This document shows, one piece after another, positions 10,742 to 21,717 of a DNA stretch of 64,000 bases (positions within the stretch are counted from its first letter, which is position 1; each line of letters starts with the position of its first letter). The stretch spans positions 1 to 64,000 of the forward strand of contig CACEAQ010000002.1 in assembly GCA_902557605.1 (NCBI GenBank), read 5' to 3'. Made by a program: the position numbers and the translations under genes. Source of the DNA: an uncultured Pelagibacteraceae bacterium (GTDB lineage Bacteria; Pseudomonadota; Alphaproteobacteria; Pelagibacterales; Pelagibacteraceae). The notes below the pieces were generated by a model. The model did no database searches and was not told the DNA's origin. It saw only the letters and a list, made by a program, of their open reading frames with translations.

Positions 10742-10752
10742 CAGTTTGTCGC

Positions 10753-12960
<2,208 letters not shown>

Positions 12961-12961
12961 T

Positions 12962-13588
12962 ATGGAAATTGTTAAAACGCCAAATTTAGAAACATTAAAT
13001 CAAAATATAAAAGATGATTTTTATATTGTTCCAAATTTAAAATTCGATATTGATAAATTAAGAGCTGATTTAAATACTGTGTTGAAAAAGAAGAAATTTA
13101 ACACGTTAGGTATTAAAAACTTTGGAGCTATCTCTTTAAACCAAGTACCAGGTGACAAAAGTTCTACAGAGGGCCACAATGTTAGAGGTACATACTGGAC
13201 CATACCCGATGAAAAAGGTAAAGAAATTATGAGAGATAAACCTATCGATGAGGAAAAATATACTGAAATAGTTTCTGAATTTAAAGGAACCTACTTTGAG
13301 GAAGTTTATAATACTTTAAGGAAACACTTCAAACTTGGAAGAGTAAGAATATTGTTAAAAGAACCTAGATCTACACTTAGTTGGCATAGAGATCCTGAAC
13401 CTAGACTTCATGTACCAATAATAACAAATAAAGGATGCAGGATGGTAATCGAGGAGGTTTGTAGACACATGCCGGCTGACGGATCAGTGACTATTACTAA
13501 TAACACTAAATACCATAATTTTTTTAACGGAGGGGAACAAAATAGAGTACATTTAGTAGCTTGTGTTCTAGAAAATCCATTTAATTAA
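12962..13588 (+). CDS. Aspartyl/asparaginyl beta-hydroxylase-like 2-oxoglutarate oxygenase
   Basis: A 208-residue protein whose C-terminal half carries the marks of the aspartyl/asparaginyl beta-hydroxylase fold: WHRDPEPRLHVPI (His142, Asp144, Arg148, His150), then KYHNFFNGGEQNRVHLV with His185 as likely second metal ligand and Arg195 to bind 2-oxoglutarate. An Fe(II)/2-oxoglutarate hydroxylase is therefore likely; the substrate is unknown. It starts one base after katG and ends directly at the next gene, so it is probably co-transcribed with katG and under the same iron/peroxide control. Confidence 0.75.
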   Translation: MEIVKTPNLETLNQNIKDDFYIVPNLKFDIDKLRADLNTVLKKKKFNTLGIKNFGAISLNQVPGDKSSTEGHNVRGTYWTIPDEKGKEIMRDKPIDEEKYTEIVSEFKGTYFEEVYNTLRKHFKLGRVRILLKEPRSTLSWHRDPEPRLHVPIITNKGCRMVIEEVCRHMPADGSVTITNNTKYHNFFNGGEQNRVHLVACVLENPFN

Positions 13589-13831
13589 ATGACAGAATTT
13601 ACTCACGGAATTTTTTCAGCATCAAAAACTATATACGAGAATAATAAAGGTTCTATTTTAAGGACAATAATATATACAATCGGTCATTTCGCTATAGCAA
13701 TAACAGTTTTGATGTTAATTGCAGAAGTATCTTTTATGGTTGCTCTTACTGATGCTATTGTAGAACCATTAGCTAATGCAATTTGGTATTTCGTTCTAGA
13801 TAAAATTTGGACAGCTAAGTACAAGAAATAG
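13589..13831 (+). CDS. DUF2061-family small membrane protein
   Basis: An 80-residue inner-membrane protein with two hydrophobic segments (about 24-45 and 46-68). The pattern RTIIYTIGHFAIAITVLMLI and the aromatic, charged ending WYFVLDKIWTAKYKK match the DUF2061 family as I recall it. Function unknown. It begins on the base after the preceding oxygenase-like gene and is the last gene of the katG unit. Its stop abuts the convergent SH3-domain gene. Confidence 0.7.
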   Translation: MTEFTHGIFSASKTIYENNKGSILRTIIYTIGHFAIAITVLMLIAEVSFMVALTDAIVEPLANAIWYFVLDKIWTAKYKK

Positions 13832-13832
13832 T

Positions 13833-14276
13833 TCATAATAAACCCCACAAAATATCTTTTTTAACCCAACCTTTATATTTCTCCACACTTATCTTACACC
13901 AATCATCTTTGCATTTATGAATCTTGCATAATCTACCTTTTTTTAGAATAGCAAAAGGCTTGGAATAAATTGAAGGTTTATTAAAAATTAATTGATCGTC
14001 TTCAATTGTGATTGCCGCTTTTTTTTTTGATAATTGTGAAATATGAATCCAACCGGTATTATTTTCATGATCTCTTATTTTTCTAAAATTTTCAAATTTA
14101 TCTTGAATTAAAACAGGTAAAAATCTTTTTTTATAAAATAATTTGATAGGATATTCGAAAGATGGCCCTTGTCTAAGATTTACTTTGTCATTTCTCAACG
14201 TTAAAAAGTATTCATCTGCGAAAAGATTTTGGAATGAAAAACAAAAAAATAAACTAATATAAATAATTTTTAACAT
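13833..14276 (-). CDS. Secreted bacterial SH3-domain protein
   Basis: A 147-residue protein with an N-terminal signal peptide (hydrophobic to about residue 20, cleavage probably after LFADE) followed by two SH3-like repeats: LRNDKVNLRQGPSFEYPI with a closing NTGWIHISQLS, then NKPSIYSKPFAILKKG closing at KGWVKKDILWG. Such domains usually bind peptidoglycan or peptides in the periplasm; the role here is unknown. It overlaps the upstream ThiF-like gene by 7 bases. Confidence 0.75.
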   Translation of the reverse strand: MLKIIYISLFFCFSFQNLFADEYFLTLRNDKVNLRQGPSFEYPIKLFYKKRFLPVLIQDKFENFRKIRDHENNTGWIHISQLSKKKAAITIEDDQLIFNKPSIYSKPFAILKKGRLCKIHKCKDDWCKISVEKYKGWVKKDILWGLL

Positions 14277-15013
14277 TTGTTTTTACATTCAGGGTTGAGA
14301 GATAATTTTACTTTTCTTAAATTTATTTTAATTGAATTAAAAATTATCATCTGGTTATCTAAACCATTCTTTAATCCTAAAATTGATTTTAAAACTTCAT
14401 TAGCTTGTAGTGATCCCAAAATTCCAGCAACTGGTGAGAAAATCCCGTCTGTTTCACAATTTTTTTCTAAAACAGGCTTATCTGGCATAAAGCATCTGTA
14501 ACAAGATGTTTTTTTTCTAAAATTAAATTTGTATAAATGACCGTCAAACTTACTGATTGCTGCAGAGATTAGTATTTTTTTCATTTTTTTACACTCATCA
14601 TTAATCAAGTATCTTGTCTCAAAGTTATCAGTTCCATCACAAATTATGTCAAAATTTCTAATTATTGATTTAATATTCTTTAGAGTTACTTTTTTTTTAA
14701 AAGTTTTAATTTTAATTCCTTTATTTATTCTATTTATACAAGATTTAGCCTGATCGACTTTGTACTTACCTATATCATATGTAGTAAATAACGTTTGTCT
14801 ATTTAAATTACTTATTTCAATTTTATCTGGATCTGCAATTCCTATGGTTCCGACCCCAGATGCTGCTAAGTATGTCAAAAGTGGACAACCCAAACCTCCA
14901 ATACCGATTATTAATACTTTAGCATTAATTATTTTTTTTTGTCCAGCTACCCCAACATTTTTAAGAATAATTTGTTTTTCAAACCTTTTAAAATCTTTCA
15001 TCCTTAATTGCAT
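14270..15013 (-). CDS. ThiF/MoeB/HesA-family adenylyltransferase
   Basis: E1-like enzyme of 247 residues that adenylates the C-terminus of a small sulfur-carrier protein (MoaD or ThiS type). The ATP loop GIGGLG is at 37-42, followed by DPDKIEISNLNRQ with the conserved Asp, Asn and Arg, and DGTDNFETR further on. Zinc-binding cysteines are in CYRC and the C-terminal CKNKC. No carrier gene lies nearby, so ThiF and MoeB cannot be separated. The start could also be the ATG at 15001 (fifth residue). Probably co-transcribed with dut upstream. Confidence 0.8.
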   Translation of the reverse strand: MQLRMKDFKRFEKQIILKNVGVAGQKKIINAKVLIIGIGGLGCPLLTYLAASGVGTIGIADPDKIEISNLNRQTLFTTYDIGKYKVDQAKSCINRINKGIKIKTFKKKVTLKNIKSIIRNFDIICDGTDNFETRYLINDECKKMKKILISAAISKFDGHLYKFNFRKKTSCYRCFMPDKPVLEKNCETDGIFSPVAGILGSLQANEVLKSILGLKNGLDNQMIIFNSIKINLRKVKLSLNPECKNKC

Positions 15014-15016
15014 ATA

Positions 15017-15457
15017 TCATTTCAACCCAGTAGATCCAAAGCCACCAACACCTCTGTCTGTATCATCCAAGTTATCTACTTCCTTAAACTTGGCTTTAAC
15101 TACAGGGCATAATACCATTTGAGCAATACGCGTGCCTCTCTCAATAACAAAAGTTTTATTACTCAAGTTTATTAATATCACTTTTAATTCGCCTCTATAA
15201 TCAGCGTCAATTGTCCCGGGTGAATTAAGAACTGATATTTGACTTTTAGCAGCTAATCCTGATCTTGATCTAATTTGTATCTCAAAATTTTTAGGTATAG
15301 ACACTGATATACCAGTTGGAACTATTGATGTTTTTCCTGGTTCTATTTTTATCTGTTTTTCAATATTAGCTGAAAGATCCATTCCTGATGAACCAATCGT
15401 CTCGTATTTAGGTAGTTCGATATTTTTTGATAGTCTTTTAATTAAAACTTCTGTCAT
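15017..15457 (-). CDS. dut: dUTP diphosphatase
   Basis: Hydrolyses dUTP to dUMP, keeping uracil out of DNA and feeding dTMP synthesis. The trimeric dUTPase motifs are present in order: GSSGMDLSA, RSRSGLAAK, GTIDADYRGELKV, RGTRIAQMV and the C-terminal RGVGGFGSTG arm. The 146 residues are the normal size. It overlaps coaBC upstream by 20 bases, a gene pairing seen in many bacteria. Confidence 0.96.
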   Translation of the reverse strand: MTEVLIKRLSKNIELPKYETIGSSGMDLSANIEKQIKIEPGKTSIVPTGISVSIPKNFEIQIRSRSGLAAKSQISVLNSPGTIDADYRGELKVILINLSNKTFVIERGTRIAQMVLCPVVKAKFKEVDNLDDTDRGVGGFGSTGLK

Positions 15458-16667
15458 TAATTAAGAGTTTATCCAAGACTATTTCTGCTATTACGTTTGC
15501 TATAAAACTTTTTTTATTTTTTTTTATAACTTTTATTTTTCCTGAATTATCAATTATAGAAACTCTGTTATAATCTGAATTAAGTCCGCTATCTTTCCTA
15601 GAAACATCATTAACAACAATAAAATCACAATTTTTTTGTCTTAATTTAGAAAATGCATTTTTATCTAAATTTTCAGTTTCAGCTGCAAAACCTATTACTA
15701 AGCTCGGCCGGTGTTTGTTATTTTTACCCAGAAATTCAACTATATCCCTATTTTTCTCTAATTCAATTGATTTAAATTTTATGTTGTCATTTTTAATTTT
15801 ATTTTTGCTTCTTTTAATTGGCTTAAAGTCTGCTACAGCAGCTGCACATATAGCAATATCTACCGGCAAACATTTTTTAACCGCCTCAAACATTTCATTT
15901 GCTGTGATTATTTTTTTTGTTTTAATATCCTTTCTGGAAGAAAGATGTGAAGGCCCCGTAATTAAAGTTGTTTTTATACCTAACCTACTTAGTGCTTCAG
16001 CTATTTCAAATCCTTGCTTACCACTTGACTCGTTTGAAATATACCTAACTGGATCCAAGTATTCCCTTGTTGGTCCAGCTGTTACTAAGGCTTTTAGATT
16101 TTTACTTTTGATAATATTTTTTTTATTGAAATATTGCTTAATAAAGGAGTAAATTTGTCTTGGACTCGACATTTTGCCTTCGCCATATTCTCCACAGGCC
16201 ATTTCACCTTTTTCTGGTCCTATAAAAAGATAACCATAATCCTTTAAAATTTTAACATTTTGTTGTGTTGCTTTGTGTATCCACATTCTAACATTCATAG
16301 CAGGAACTAATAAAATATCTTTATTTGAGGCTAAAATCACTGTTGTCGCTAAATCTTCCGCCTTTCCAAGGCCTAACTTTGTCATAAAGTTTGCAGTTGT
16401 TGGTAGTACAATAATTAAGTCGGCCCATCTAGACAATGAAATATGGTCTATTTCTACCTCAGAGTCCTTGTCAAAAATATTCTCAAATGTCTTACTTTTC
16501 GTTAGAGTAGAAACAGATAAAGGAGTGACAAATTCTTTCCCACTTTTAGTTAGTATGGTTTTAACTTCGTTGCCATTTTTTTTTAACAATCTTATCAAAT
16601 CTAAAGACTTATAAGCAGCAATACCTCCACCAATGATTATAAGAATTTTTTTATTTTTAAAAGCCAT
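15438..16667 (-). CDS. coaBC: Bifunctional phosphopantothenoylcysteine decarboxylase/synthetase
   Basis: Catalyses two consecutive steps of coenzyme A synthesis. The N-terminal flavoprotein decarboxylase half has GGGIAAYKSLDLIR, PTTANF, PAMNVRMW and the active-site cysteine in GEMACGEYGEGKM (about 158). The C-terminal synthetase half begins near ALVTAGPTREYLDPVRYISN and continues through GFAAET. The 409-residue length is normal for the fused form. It ends inside dut and starts 6 bases after the ubiB stop. Confidence 0.96.
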   Translation of the reverse strand: MAFKNKKILIIIGGGIAAYKSLDLIRLLKKNGNEVKTILTKSGKEFVTPLSVSTLTKSKTFENIFDKDSEVEIDHISLSRWADLIIVLPTTANFMTKLGLGKAEDLATTVILASNKDILLVPAMNVRMWIHKATQQNVKILKDYGYLFIGPEKGEMACGEYGEGKMSSPRQIYSFIKQYFNKKNIIKSKNLKALVTAGPTREYLDPVRYISNESSGKQGFEIAEALSRLGIKTTLITGPSHLSSRKDIKTKKIITANEMFEAVKKCLPVDIAICAAAVADFKPIKRSKNKIKNDNIKFKSIELEKNRDIVEFLGKNNKHRPSLVIGFAAETENLDKNAFSKLRQKNCDFIVVNDVSRKDSGLNSDYNRVSIIDNSGKIKVIKKNKKSFIANVIAEIVLDKLLINDRSFN

Positions 16668-16673
16668 ATGTAA

Positions 16674-18239
16674 TTAAAATACTAATAGAAAGACAATTAC
16701 AACACCAAAAAAACTAATAAGTATATTATTTCTAAAGTTTTTAATCTTCATTTGTTCTAATTCTAAATTTTTATTTGTTCCAATAGCAAGTTTTAAATTT
16801 CCTTCAGCCATTAACTTAAGAGCATAATCGGCTCTATCCATTAATTCTGGAAGATCCGGTATTCTTTTTAAAATTTCGGACGAAGTATTGATTGCAGTAT
16901 TTATCGTAGATTTTGGACTTTTTACATTTTTCAACCAATCTTCTAGAACTGGTCTAGAGACCTCCCAAATATTTGTTTCAGGATAAAGTCTTCTTGCAAC
17001 TCCTTCGACTACTACCATTGTTTTTTGTAATAAAAGAAGCGGGGGCTGAGTGGGCATATTAAACTTCTCTGTGATCTCAAATAGTTGAGCCAATAGATTT
17101 CCACCTGAAATGTCTTTAATAGACTGTCCAAAAATAGGCTCTCCTACAGATCTTAAAGCCTGAGCAAATTCTTCTTTTGAGGCTCCCTTAGGTACTAGGC
17201 CAGCTTGAAAATGTACTTCTGCAACCTTAACATAATCTCTTTTTATAAAACCATATAAAATTTCAGCTAAAAACTTTCTATTATTTTTATCTAAGCGTCC
17301 CATGATACCAAAATCTACTGGGATTATATTTCCTTTCGAGTCTACAAATAAATTTCCTTGATGCATATCGCCATGAAAAAAACCATCCCTTACAGCTTGT
17401 GTTAAAAATAATTGTATTAAGTTTTCTGCTAGTGTCTTAAGATCTACTTCTAAATCATTAATTTTTTGTATTTCACGTATAGAAACACCTTCTACTTTGT
17501 CTAAGGTTAATATTTTTTTAGTTGTGTAATTCCAATAAATTTTTGGCACAATAAAACCTTGGTCATTTTTAGTATTTTCGTAAAGTTCATTGGCCGCAGC
17601 AGCTTCAAATCTTAAATCCATTTCTATATTTGTTATCTCTCTCAACAAATGGACAACCTCAACTAATTTTAATCTCTTTGCTTTTGTAATAGTATTTTCA
17701 ACTATATAAGCAAACAACATTAAAGCATCTAACTCTTCATTAAATAATTTTTCTATATCAGGCCTTAAAATTTTGATAGCAACTTGTTTTTCTTGATCTT
17801 CATGCTTTATTTTAGCTAGATGTACTTGAGCTATAGATGCTGCTGCTATAGGTTCACTTAATTCCTGGATATCTTTAAAATAATTCTCTCCGATTTCTTT
17901 TTTAATTATTTTTTTTGCATCGTGCAGATCAAAAGCAGGAACTTTATCCTGTAATTTTTCAAGAGATTTTGCAAGTTCCTCTCCAATGATATCCGGCCTT
18001 GTAGCTAGAAATTGACCTAATTTAATAAAAGTCGTTCCCATTCCCTGAAGCGCATTACAAAGTCTTTCGCCGGAGGAATTTAGATTACCCTGTAGATTTG
18101 AATTTGATCCTATTGAAATAAAATTAAAAAATAAATTTATAATTGTTGGTAATTGATGTATCTCATTAATTGTAGATACTGCTCCAGAAGTAGAAAATTT
18201 TCTAGCTATTTGGAATAATTTAAAAACTCTTTTTAACAT
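16674..18239 (-). CDS. ubiB: Ubiquinone biosynthesis ADCK-type kinase UbiB
   Basis: Atypical kinase/ATPase needed for ubiquinone synthesis, membrane-associated. The family KxGQ motif appears as FIKLGQFLATRPD, followed by the alanine-rich nucleotide loop PIAAASIAQVHLA, catalytic HGDMHQGN and the metal-binding DFG (PVDFGIMG). A C-terminal hydrophobic segment (about 504-521) fits the UbiB membrane anchor. 521 residues is typical. It begins one base after ubiE ends. Confidence 0.95.
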   Translation of the reverse strand: MLKRVFKLFQIARKFSTSGAVSTINEIHQLPTIINLFFNFISIGSNSNLQGNLNSSGERLCNALQGMGTTFIKLGQFLATRPDIIGEELAKSLEKLQDKVPAFDLHDAKKIIKKEIGENYFKDIQELSEPIAAASIAQVHLAKIKHEDQEKQVAIKILRPDIEKLFNEELDALMLFAYIVENTITKAKRLKLVEVVHLLREITNIEMDLRFEAAAANELYENTKNDQGFIVPKIYWNYTTKKILTLDKVEGVSIREIQKINDLEVDLKTLAENLIQLFLTQAVRDGFFHGDMHQGNLFVDSKGNIIPVDFGIMGRLDKNNRKFLAEILYGFIKRDYVKVAEVHFQAGLVPKGASKEEFAQALRSVGEPIFGQSIKDISGGNLLAQLFEITEKFNMPTQPPLLLLQKTMVVVEGVARRLYPETNIWEVSRPVLEDWLKNVKSPKSTINTAINTSSEILKRIPDLPELMDRADYALKLMAEGNLKLAIGTNKNLELEQMKIKNFRNNILISFFGVVIVFLLVF

Positions 18240-18944
18240 CTAAATTTTCCAACCCGAGTGAATTGATGAAATTCCATAAGAAAGATTTCTATATTCTATG
18301 TTGGAAAAACCGTTATCTAAAATTAATTTGGCTAATTGTTCTTGATTATAAAACTTCTCAATACTTTCAATCAAATATTTATAGGGTTTATCTGAACCGA
18401 CAATCAATTTACCAATGAATGGTATAGCTTTTGAATACTTCTTGTAAAGATAATTTAGCAATTCATTATCAATTTTCGAAAATTCTAGACACATAAATCG
18501 ACCTCCTGGCTTTAATACTCTAAAAGCTTCTTTTAAAACGTTGTTAATATCTGAAACATTTCTTATCCCGTAGCTTATAGAGTAATAGTCGAAAGTATTA
18601 TCTTTAGTTGGAATTTTTTCAGCTGAGGCATTTATCCATTTGATATTATCATATTTTTTTAATTTTTCTTTACCTTGACTTAACATTTGAGCATTAGGTT
18701 CAACGCACGTAATTTGTCCTGATTTTTTAGTTTTATTTAAAAAAAGTTTTGCTATATCTCCGGTTCCTGAAGCAACATCAATTAGTTTTGTTTCAGGTTG
18801 AGGATTCATCCAATCGATAAATTTTTCTTTCCAGGCTCTATGTATTCCAAGGGACATAATATCATTCATTAAATCATATTTTCTATGAACATCTGAAAAT
18901 ACAGAATTGACTAATTTACTTTTATCTTGAATAGTACTTTTCAT
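18240..18944 (-). CDS. ubiE: Ubiquinone/menaquinone C-methyltransferase UbiE
   Basis: SAM-dependent C-methyltransferase of quinone synthesis. VFSDVHRKYDLMNDIMSLGIH at the N-terminus and DVASGTGDIA (SAM motif I) are characteristic, and the later GIRNVSDINNVLKEAFRVLKPGG matches the second UbiE signature. 234 residues. Adjacent to ubiB and divergent from mutM, a very conserved alphaproteobacterial arrangement. The 11-base spacer to mutM means both promoters must overlap neighbouring coding sequence. Confidence 0.96.
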   Translation of the reverse strand: MKSTIQDKSKLVNSVFSDVHRKYDLMNDIMSLGIHRAWKEKFIDWMNPQPETKLIDVASGTGDIAKLFLNKTKKSGQITCVEPNAQMLSQGKEKLKKYDNIKWINASAEKIPTKDNTFDYYSISYGIRNVSDINNVLKEAFRVLKPGGRFMCLEFSKIDNELLNYLYKKYSKAIPFIGKLIVGSDKPYKYLIESIEKFYNQEQLAKLILDNGFSNIEYRNLSYGISSIHSGWKI

Positions 18945-18955
18945 ATCTTAATTAT

Positions 18956-19825
18956 ATGCCAGAATTACCAGAAGTTGAAGTTGTTAAAAGGTCCTTAGAG
19001 AGGAATATACTAAATTTAATTATAAAAAAAGTAAAAATTAATGATGGCAATCTGAGATATAAGGTAAATAAAAATATTTTCTTAAAATTAAAAGGAAAAA
19101 AAATCACAAAAATAAAAAGGAGATCAAAATTTTTAATCTTAGAAATCGGTAAAACTTATCAGATGTTAGTCCACCTTGGAATGACAGGTAAATTTTTTTT
19201 TATAGATAACAAAAATAATAAACTTAAAACCAGTTTTTACTATTTTTTAAATTACAAAAAAGATCGAAAATACGACAGAGTTGTATTTATTTTAAATAAT
19301 AAGCAAAAATTAATTTATAACGACATAAGAAAATTCGGTTTCATAAAGATATATAATTATGGTTTAATTGCAAAATCAAAACATCTTACACACTTAGGTC
19401 CCGAGCCTCTTGAAAAAAACTGGAATTATTTGTATCTGAAAAAATACTTAATAGGACGTAAGAGATCAATTAAGAATATTCTCATGGATCAAAAATGTGT
19501 TTCTGGTTTAGGGAATATTTATGTAAACGAAATTCTTTTTCTTTCAGGAGTAAGACCAGCACGTAAGGCAAATAAACTCAAAAATTTTGAAATAGAAAAA
19601 ATTATTAAATTTTCGAAAAAAACTTTAAAAAATTCAATAAAATTTGGTGGTTCAACAATTAAAGATTTCTCAAGTGAAAATGGCAAAAAAGGTGTCTATC
19701 AACAACATTTTAAGGTTTATGGTAGAGAAAATCAGGAATGTTCTAACGTAGATTGCAACTTAAGAATAATAAGGATAGTTATATCTAATCGAGCAACATT
19801 TTTATGCAAAAAATGTCAAAAATAA
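18956..19825 (+). CDS. mutM: Formamidopyrimidine-DNA glycosylase
   Basis: Removes 8-oxoguanine and formamidopyrimidines and nicks the abasic site. The N-terminal MPELPEVEVVKRSLE supplies the catalytic proline and glutamate; the H2TH region (KNILMDQKCVSGLGNIYVNE) and the C-terminal zinc finger (four cysteines from CSNVDCNLR to CKKCQK) are intact. 289 residues. Its place before rpsT and dnaA is a conserved alphaproteobacterial order. Confidence 0.97.
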   Translation: MPELPEVEVVKRSLERNILNLIIKKVKINDGNLRYKVNKNIFLKLKGKKITKIKRRSKFLILEIGKTYQMLVHLGMTGKFFFIDNKNNKLKTSFYYFLNYKKDRKYDRVVFILNNKQKLIYNDIRKFGFIKIYNYGLIAKSKHLTHLGPEPLEKNWNYLYLKKYLIGRKRSIKNILMDQKCVSGLGNIYVNEILFLSGVRPARKANKLKNFEIEKIIKFSKKTLKNSIKFGGSTIKDFSSENGKKGVYQQHFKVYGRENQECSNVDCNLRIIRIVISNRATFLCKKCQK

Positions 19826-19830
19826 TAAAG

Positions 19831-19859
19831 TTGACCCTAATTATTCGTGCATATATACA
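19831..19859 (+). promoter_or_regulatory. Putative sigma-70 promoter for rpsT
   Basis: TTGACC (19831-19836) and TATACA (19854-19859) with a 17-base spacer, the best-looking promoter in this stretch. The start of transcription would be near 19866, 3 bases before the rpsT ATG. No Shine-Dalgarno sequence precedes that ATG, which fits a leaderless or nearly leaderless message. Confidence 0.6.
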
Positions 19860-19868
19860 ATCGTAAAA

Positions 19869-20120
19869 ATGCCTAATACAAAATCAGCAGTTAGACGAGT
19901 AAGAAGAGTTAAAAAACAAACTCAAGTAAATAGAATAAGAAGAAGTAAGTATAAAAATGCCATAAAACAAATGGAATTGCTTCTTAAATCAAAAGAAAAA
20001 GACAAAGCAAAAAAATACTTTCCGAAATTTCAATCAATTCTAATGCAGGTTGCTAAATCTGGAGTAGTAGATAAAAAAACAGCTTCCAGAAAAATTTCAA
20101 GAGTTTCAAAAAAAATTTAA
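19869..20120 (+). CDS. rpsT: 30S ribosomal protein S20
   Basis: Primary 16S rRNA-binding protein of the small subunit. The 83-residue, very basic all-helical sequence starts MPNTKSAVRRVRRVKKQTQVNRIRRSK-like and ends with GVVDKKTASRKISRVSKKI, as in bacterial S20. It stands alone between mutM and dnaA with its own promoter. The rpsT-dnaA neighbourhood is conserved in Alphaproteobacteria. Confidence 0.94.
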   Translation: MPNTKSAVRRVRRVKKQTQVNRIRRSKYKNAIKQMELLLKSKEKDKAKKYFPKFQSILMQVAKSGVVDKKTASRKISRVSKKI

Positions 20121-20325
20121 ACAAAATCCTAACAATTAAGAGTTGTTAAATTAGAAAATTAAAAACTACATTTAGTTTTGAATTACAAAATATAGTTTCT
20201 TTCAAAAGTTGTAAAAGATTTAAAAAATTACAACCTAATTAAATTTATTTTTAATTACAACCTCTACATAGTTGCAAATAATTTACAAAAAGAGTTTAAA
20301 TAATTTTTTCAAAAAATTTAATTAC
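20121..20325 (+). promoter_or_regulatory. dnaA upstream region with TTACAACCT repeats
   Basis: A 205-base non-coding stretch, long for this genome. TTACAACCT occurs twice in direct orientation (20228-20236 and 20255-20263, starts 27 bases apart). The reverse-oriented core GTTGTAA lies at 20208-20214 and a related GTTGCAA at 20271-20277. No good DnaA box (TTATCCACA type) is seen, so this looks more like a regulatory cluster for dnaA than a replication origin. A weak promoter may start at TTGCAA (20272). Confidence 0.4.
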
Positions 20326-21714
20326 ATGGATCAAAGCTTTAAAAAACAAAAAGTTTTTACTTCAGAGGAAGAAAAGACATTAAAATGGGACCAGATTCAG
20401 CTATCATTTAAGAAAGCTTTCGGCAATGAAGTTTATAATAGTTGGTTACAAAAAATTTCACTTTTGAAAGAGTACAACGACTATTTGGTTTTAGGAGTGC
20501 CTACAAGATTTTTTAGAGATTGGATAGTATCACGTTATCTAGATAAAATTTTGGAGGAAGTAAAAATTTTTAAATTAAGTCTTAATAGGATAGAATTCAA
20601 AATTATTGAGGAAAATAAACAAAATCAAGAAATAGTAAAAATTGATGAAATAAGCAAAGTCACAGAAATAAAAGACTCAATTCTTAATTATAATAGATTA
20701 AATCCTAACTTAAATTTCTTAAATTTTGTCAAAGGCAAGAGTAATGATATAGCACTCTCCTACTCTAAAAGAGTGTGTGAGGATATCTCAAGATACAACC
20801 CTTTGTATGTTTGTGGGGGCGTAGGATTAGGAAAAACACACTTACTAAATGCTATTGGATTAGAGTTACAGGATAATAATAACGTGATGTTTATTTCAGC
20901 TGAGAGGTTTATGTATCACTTTATTAAATCTATTAAGAAAAATGATATGGTAAACTTTAAAGATTTCTTTAGAAAATCTTCAGTCTTTATCATAGATGAC
21001 ATACAATTCATTAGTGGCAAAGAAAGTTTACAAGAAGAGTTTTTTCACACTTTTAATAGTTTAATGGACAAAGGTTCTCAAATTGTAATATCTTCAGATA
21101 GATCCCCTATGAAATTAGACAAAGTACAAGATAGAATTAAATCGAGATTAGCAGGAGGGTTAGTCGTTGATATTGATGCGCCAGATTTAGAACTAAAGAT
21201 TAAGATTATAAAAAAGAAAATTGAAGAAATTCAAACACAGTTTAAAGAGAGTATTAATTTAAATGATGATGTAATAAACTACATTGCTAAGGAAAGCAAA
21301 ACAAGTGTACGAGAACTGATTGGAATTTTAAATAGAGTTATTGCCTTTGGACGAGTTCATAATAGAACTTTGAACATCAATGATTGTAAAAATATTTTAA
21401 AAGACGTATTTAATCAAATAAAAGTTATCACGGTCGATAAAATTCAAAATGTAGTTGCAAACTATTTTAACATTTCTCTGCAGGACATGCTTTCGCAAAG
21501 ACGATCAAGACCATTAGCAAGGCCAAGACAGATTGCTATGTTTCTCGCAAAAAAAATGACCTCTAGGTCTCTTCCAGAAATTGGTAGAAGATTTGCTAAC
21601 AGGGACCACACTACAGTTATACATGCAGTTAAAACAATTAACCGTTTATCAGATCAAGATGATGAAATGAAAAAAAATATCAATCAAATCAAGAGTCTTT
21701 TACTGGAACAGTAA
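20326..21714 (+). CDS. dnaA: Chromosomal replication initiator DnaA
   Basis: AAA+ ATPase that opens the replication origin. Walker A is GGVGLGKTHLL, Walker B FIIDDIQFISG, and the C-terminal DNA-binding signature is NRDHTTVIHAVKTI with the preceding RRSRPLARPRQIAMFLAK helix. I chose the ATG at 20326 (MDQSFKKQK), giving 462 residues, because the in-frame upstream extension from 20272 is an AT-rich, low-complexity stretch unlike a DnaA N-terminus. dnaN follows after 3 bases. Confidence 0.96.
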   Translation: MDQSFKKQKVFTSEEEKTLKWDQIQLSFKKAFGNEVYNSWLQKISLLKEYNDYLVLGVPTRFFRDWIVSRYLDKILEEVKIFKLSLNRIEFKIIEENKQNQEIVKIDEISKVTEIKDSILNYNRLNPNLNFLNFVKGKSNDIALSYSKRVCEDISRYNPLYVCGGVGLGKTHLLNAIGLELQDNNNVMFISAERFMYHFIKSIKKNDMVNFKDFFRKSSVFIIDDIQFISGKESLQEEFFHTFNSLMDKGSQIVISSDRSPMKLDKVQDRIKSRLAGGLVVDIDAPDLELKIKIIKKKIEEIQTQFKESINLNDDVINYIAKESKTSVRELIGILNRVIAFGRVHNRTLNINDCKNILKDVFNQIKVITVDKIQNVVANYFNISLQDMLSQRRSRPLARPRQIAMFLAKKMTSRSLPEIGRRFANRDHTTVIHAVKTINRLSDQDDEMKKNINQIKSLLLEQ

Positions 21715-21717
21715 AAA

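Noticed and set aside
14277-16614. Plus-strand open frames opposite thiF, dut and coaBC (up to 145 residues)
   Set aside because: They are mirror frames of well-supported minus-strand genes, with no family motifs.
20121-20325. Replication origin next to dnaA
   Set aside because: No cluster of TTATCCACA-like boxes; in Alphaproteobacteria the origin is often not beside dnaA. Kept only as a regulatory repeat cluster.
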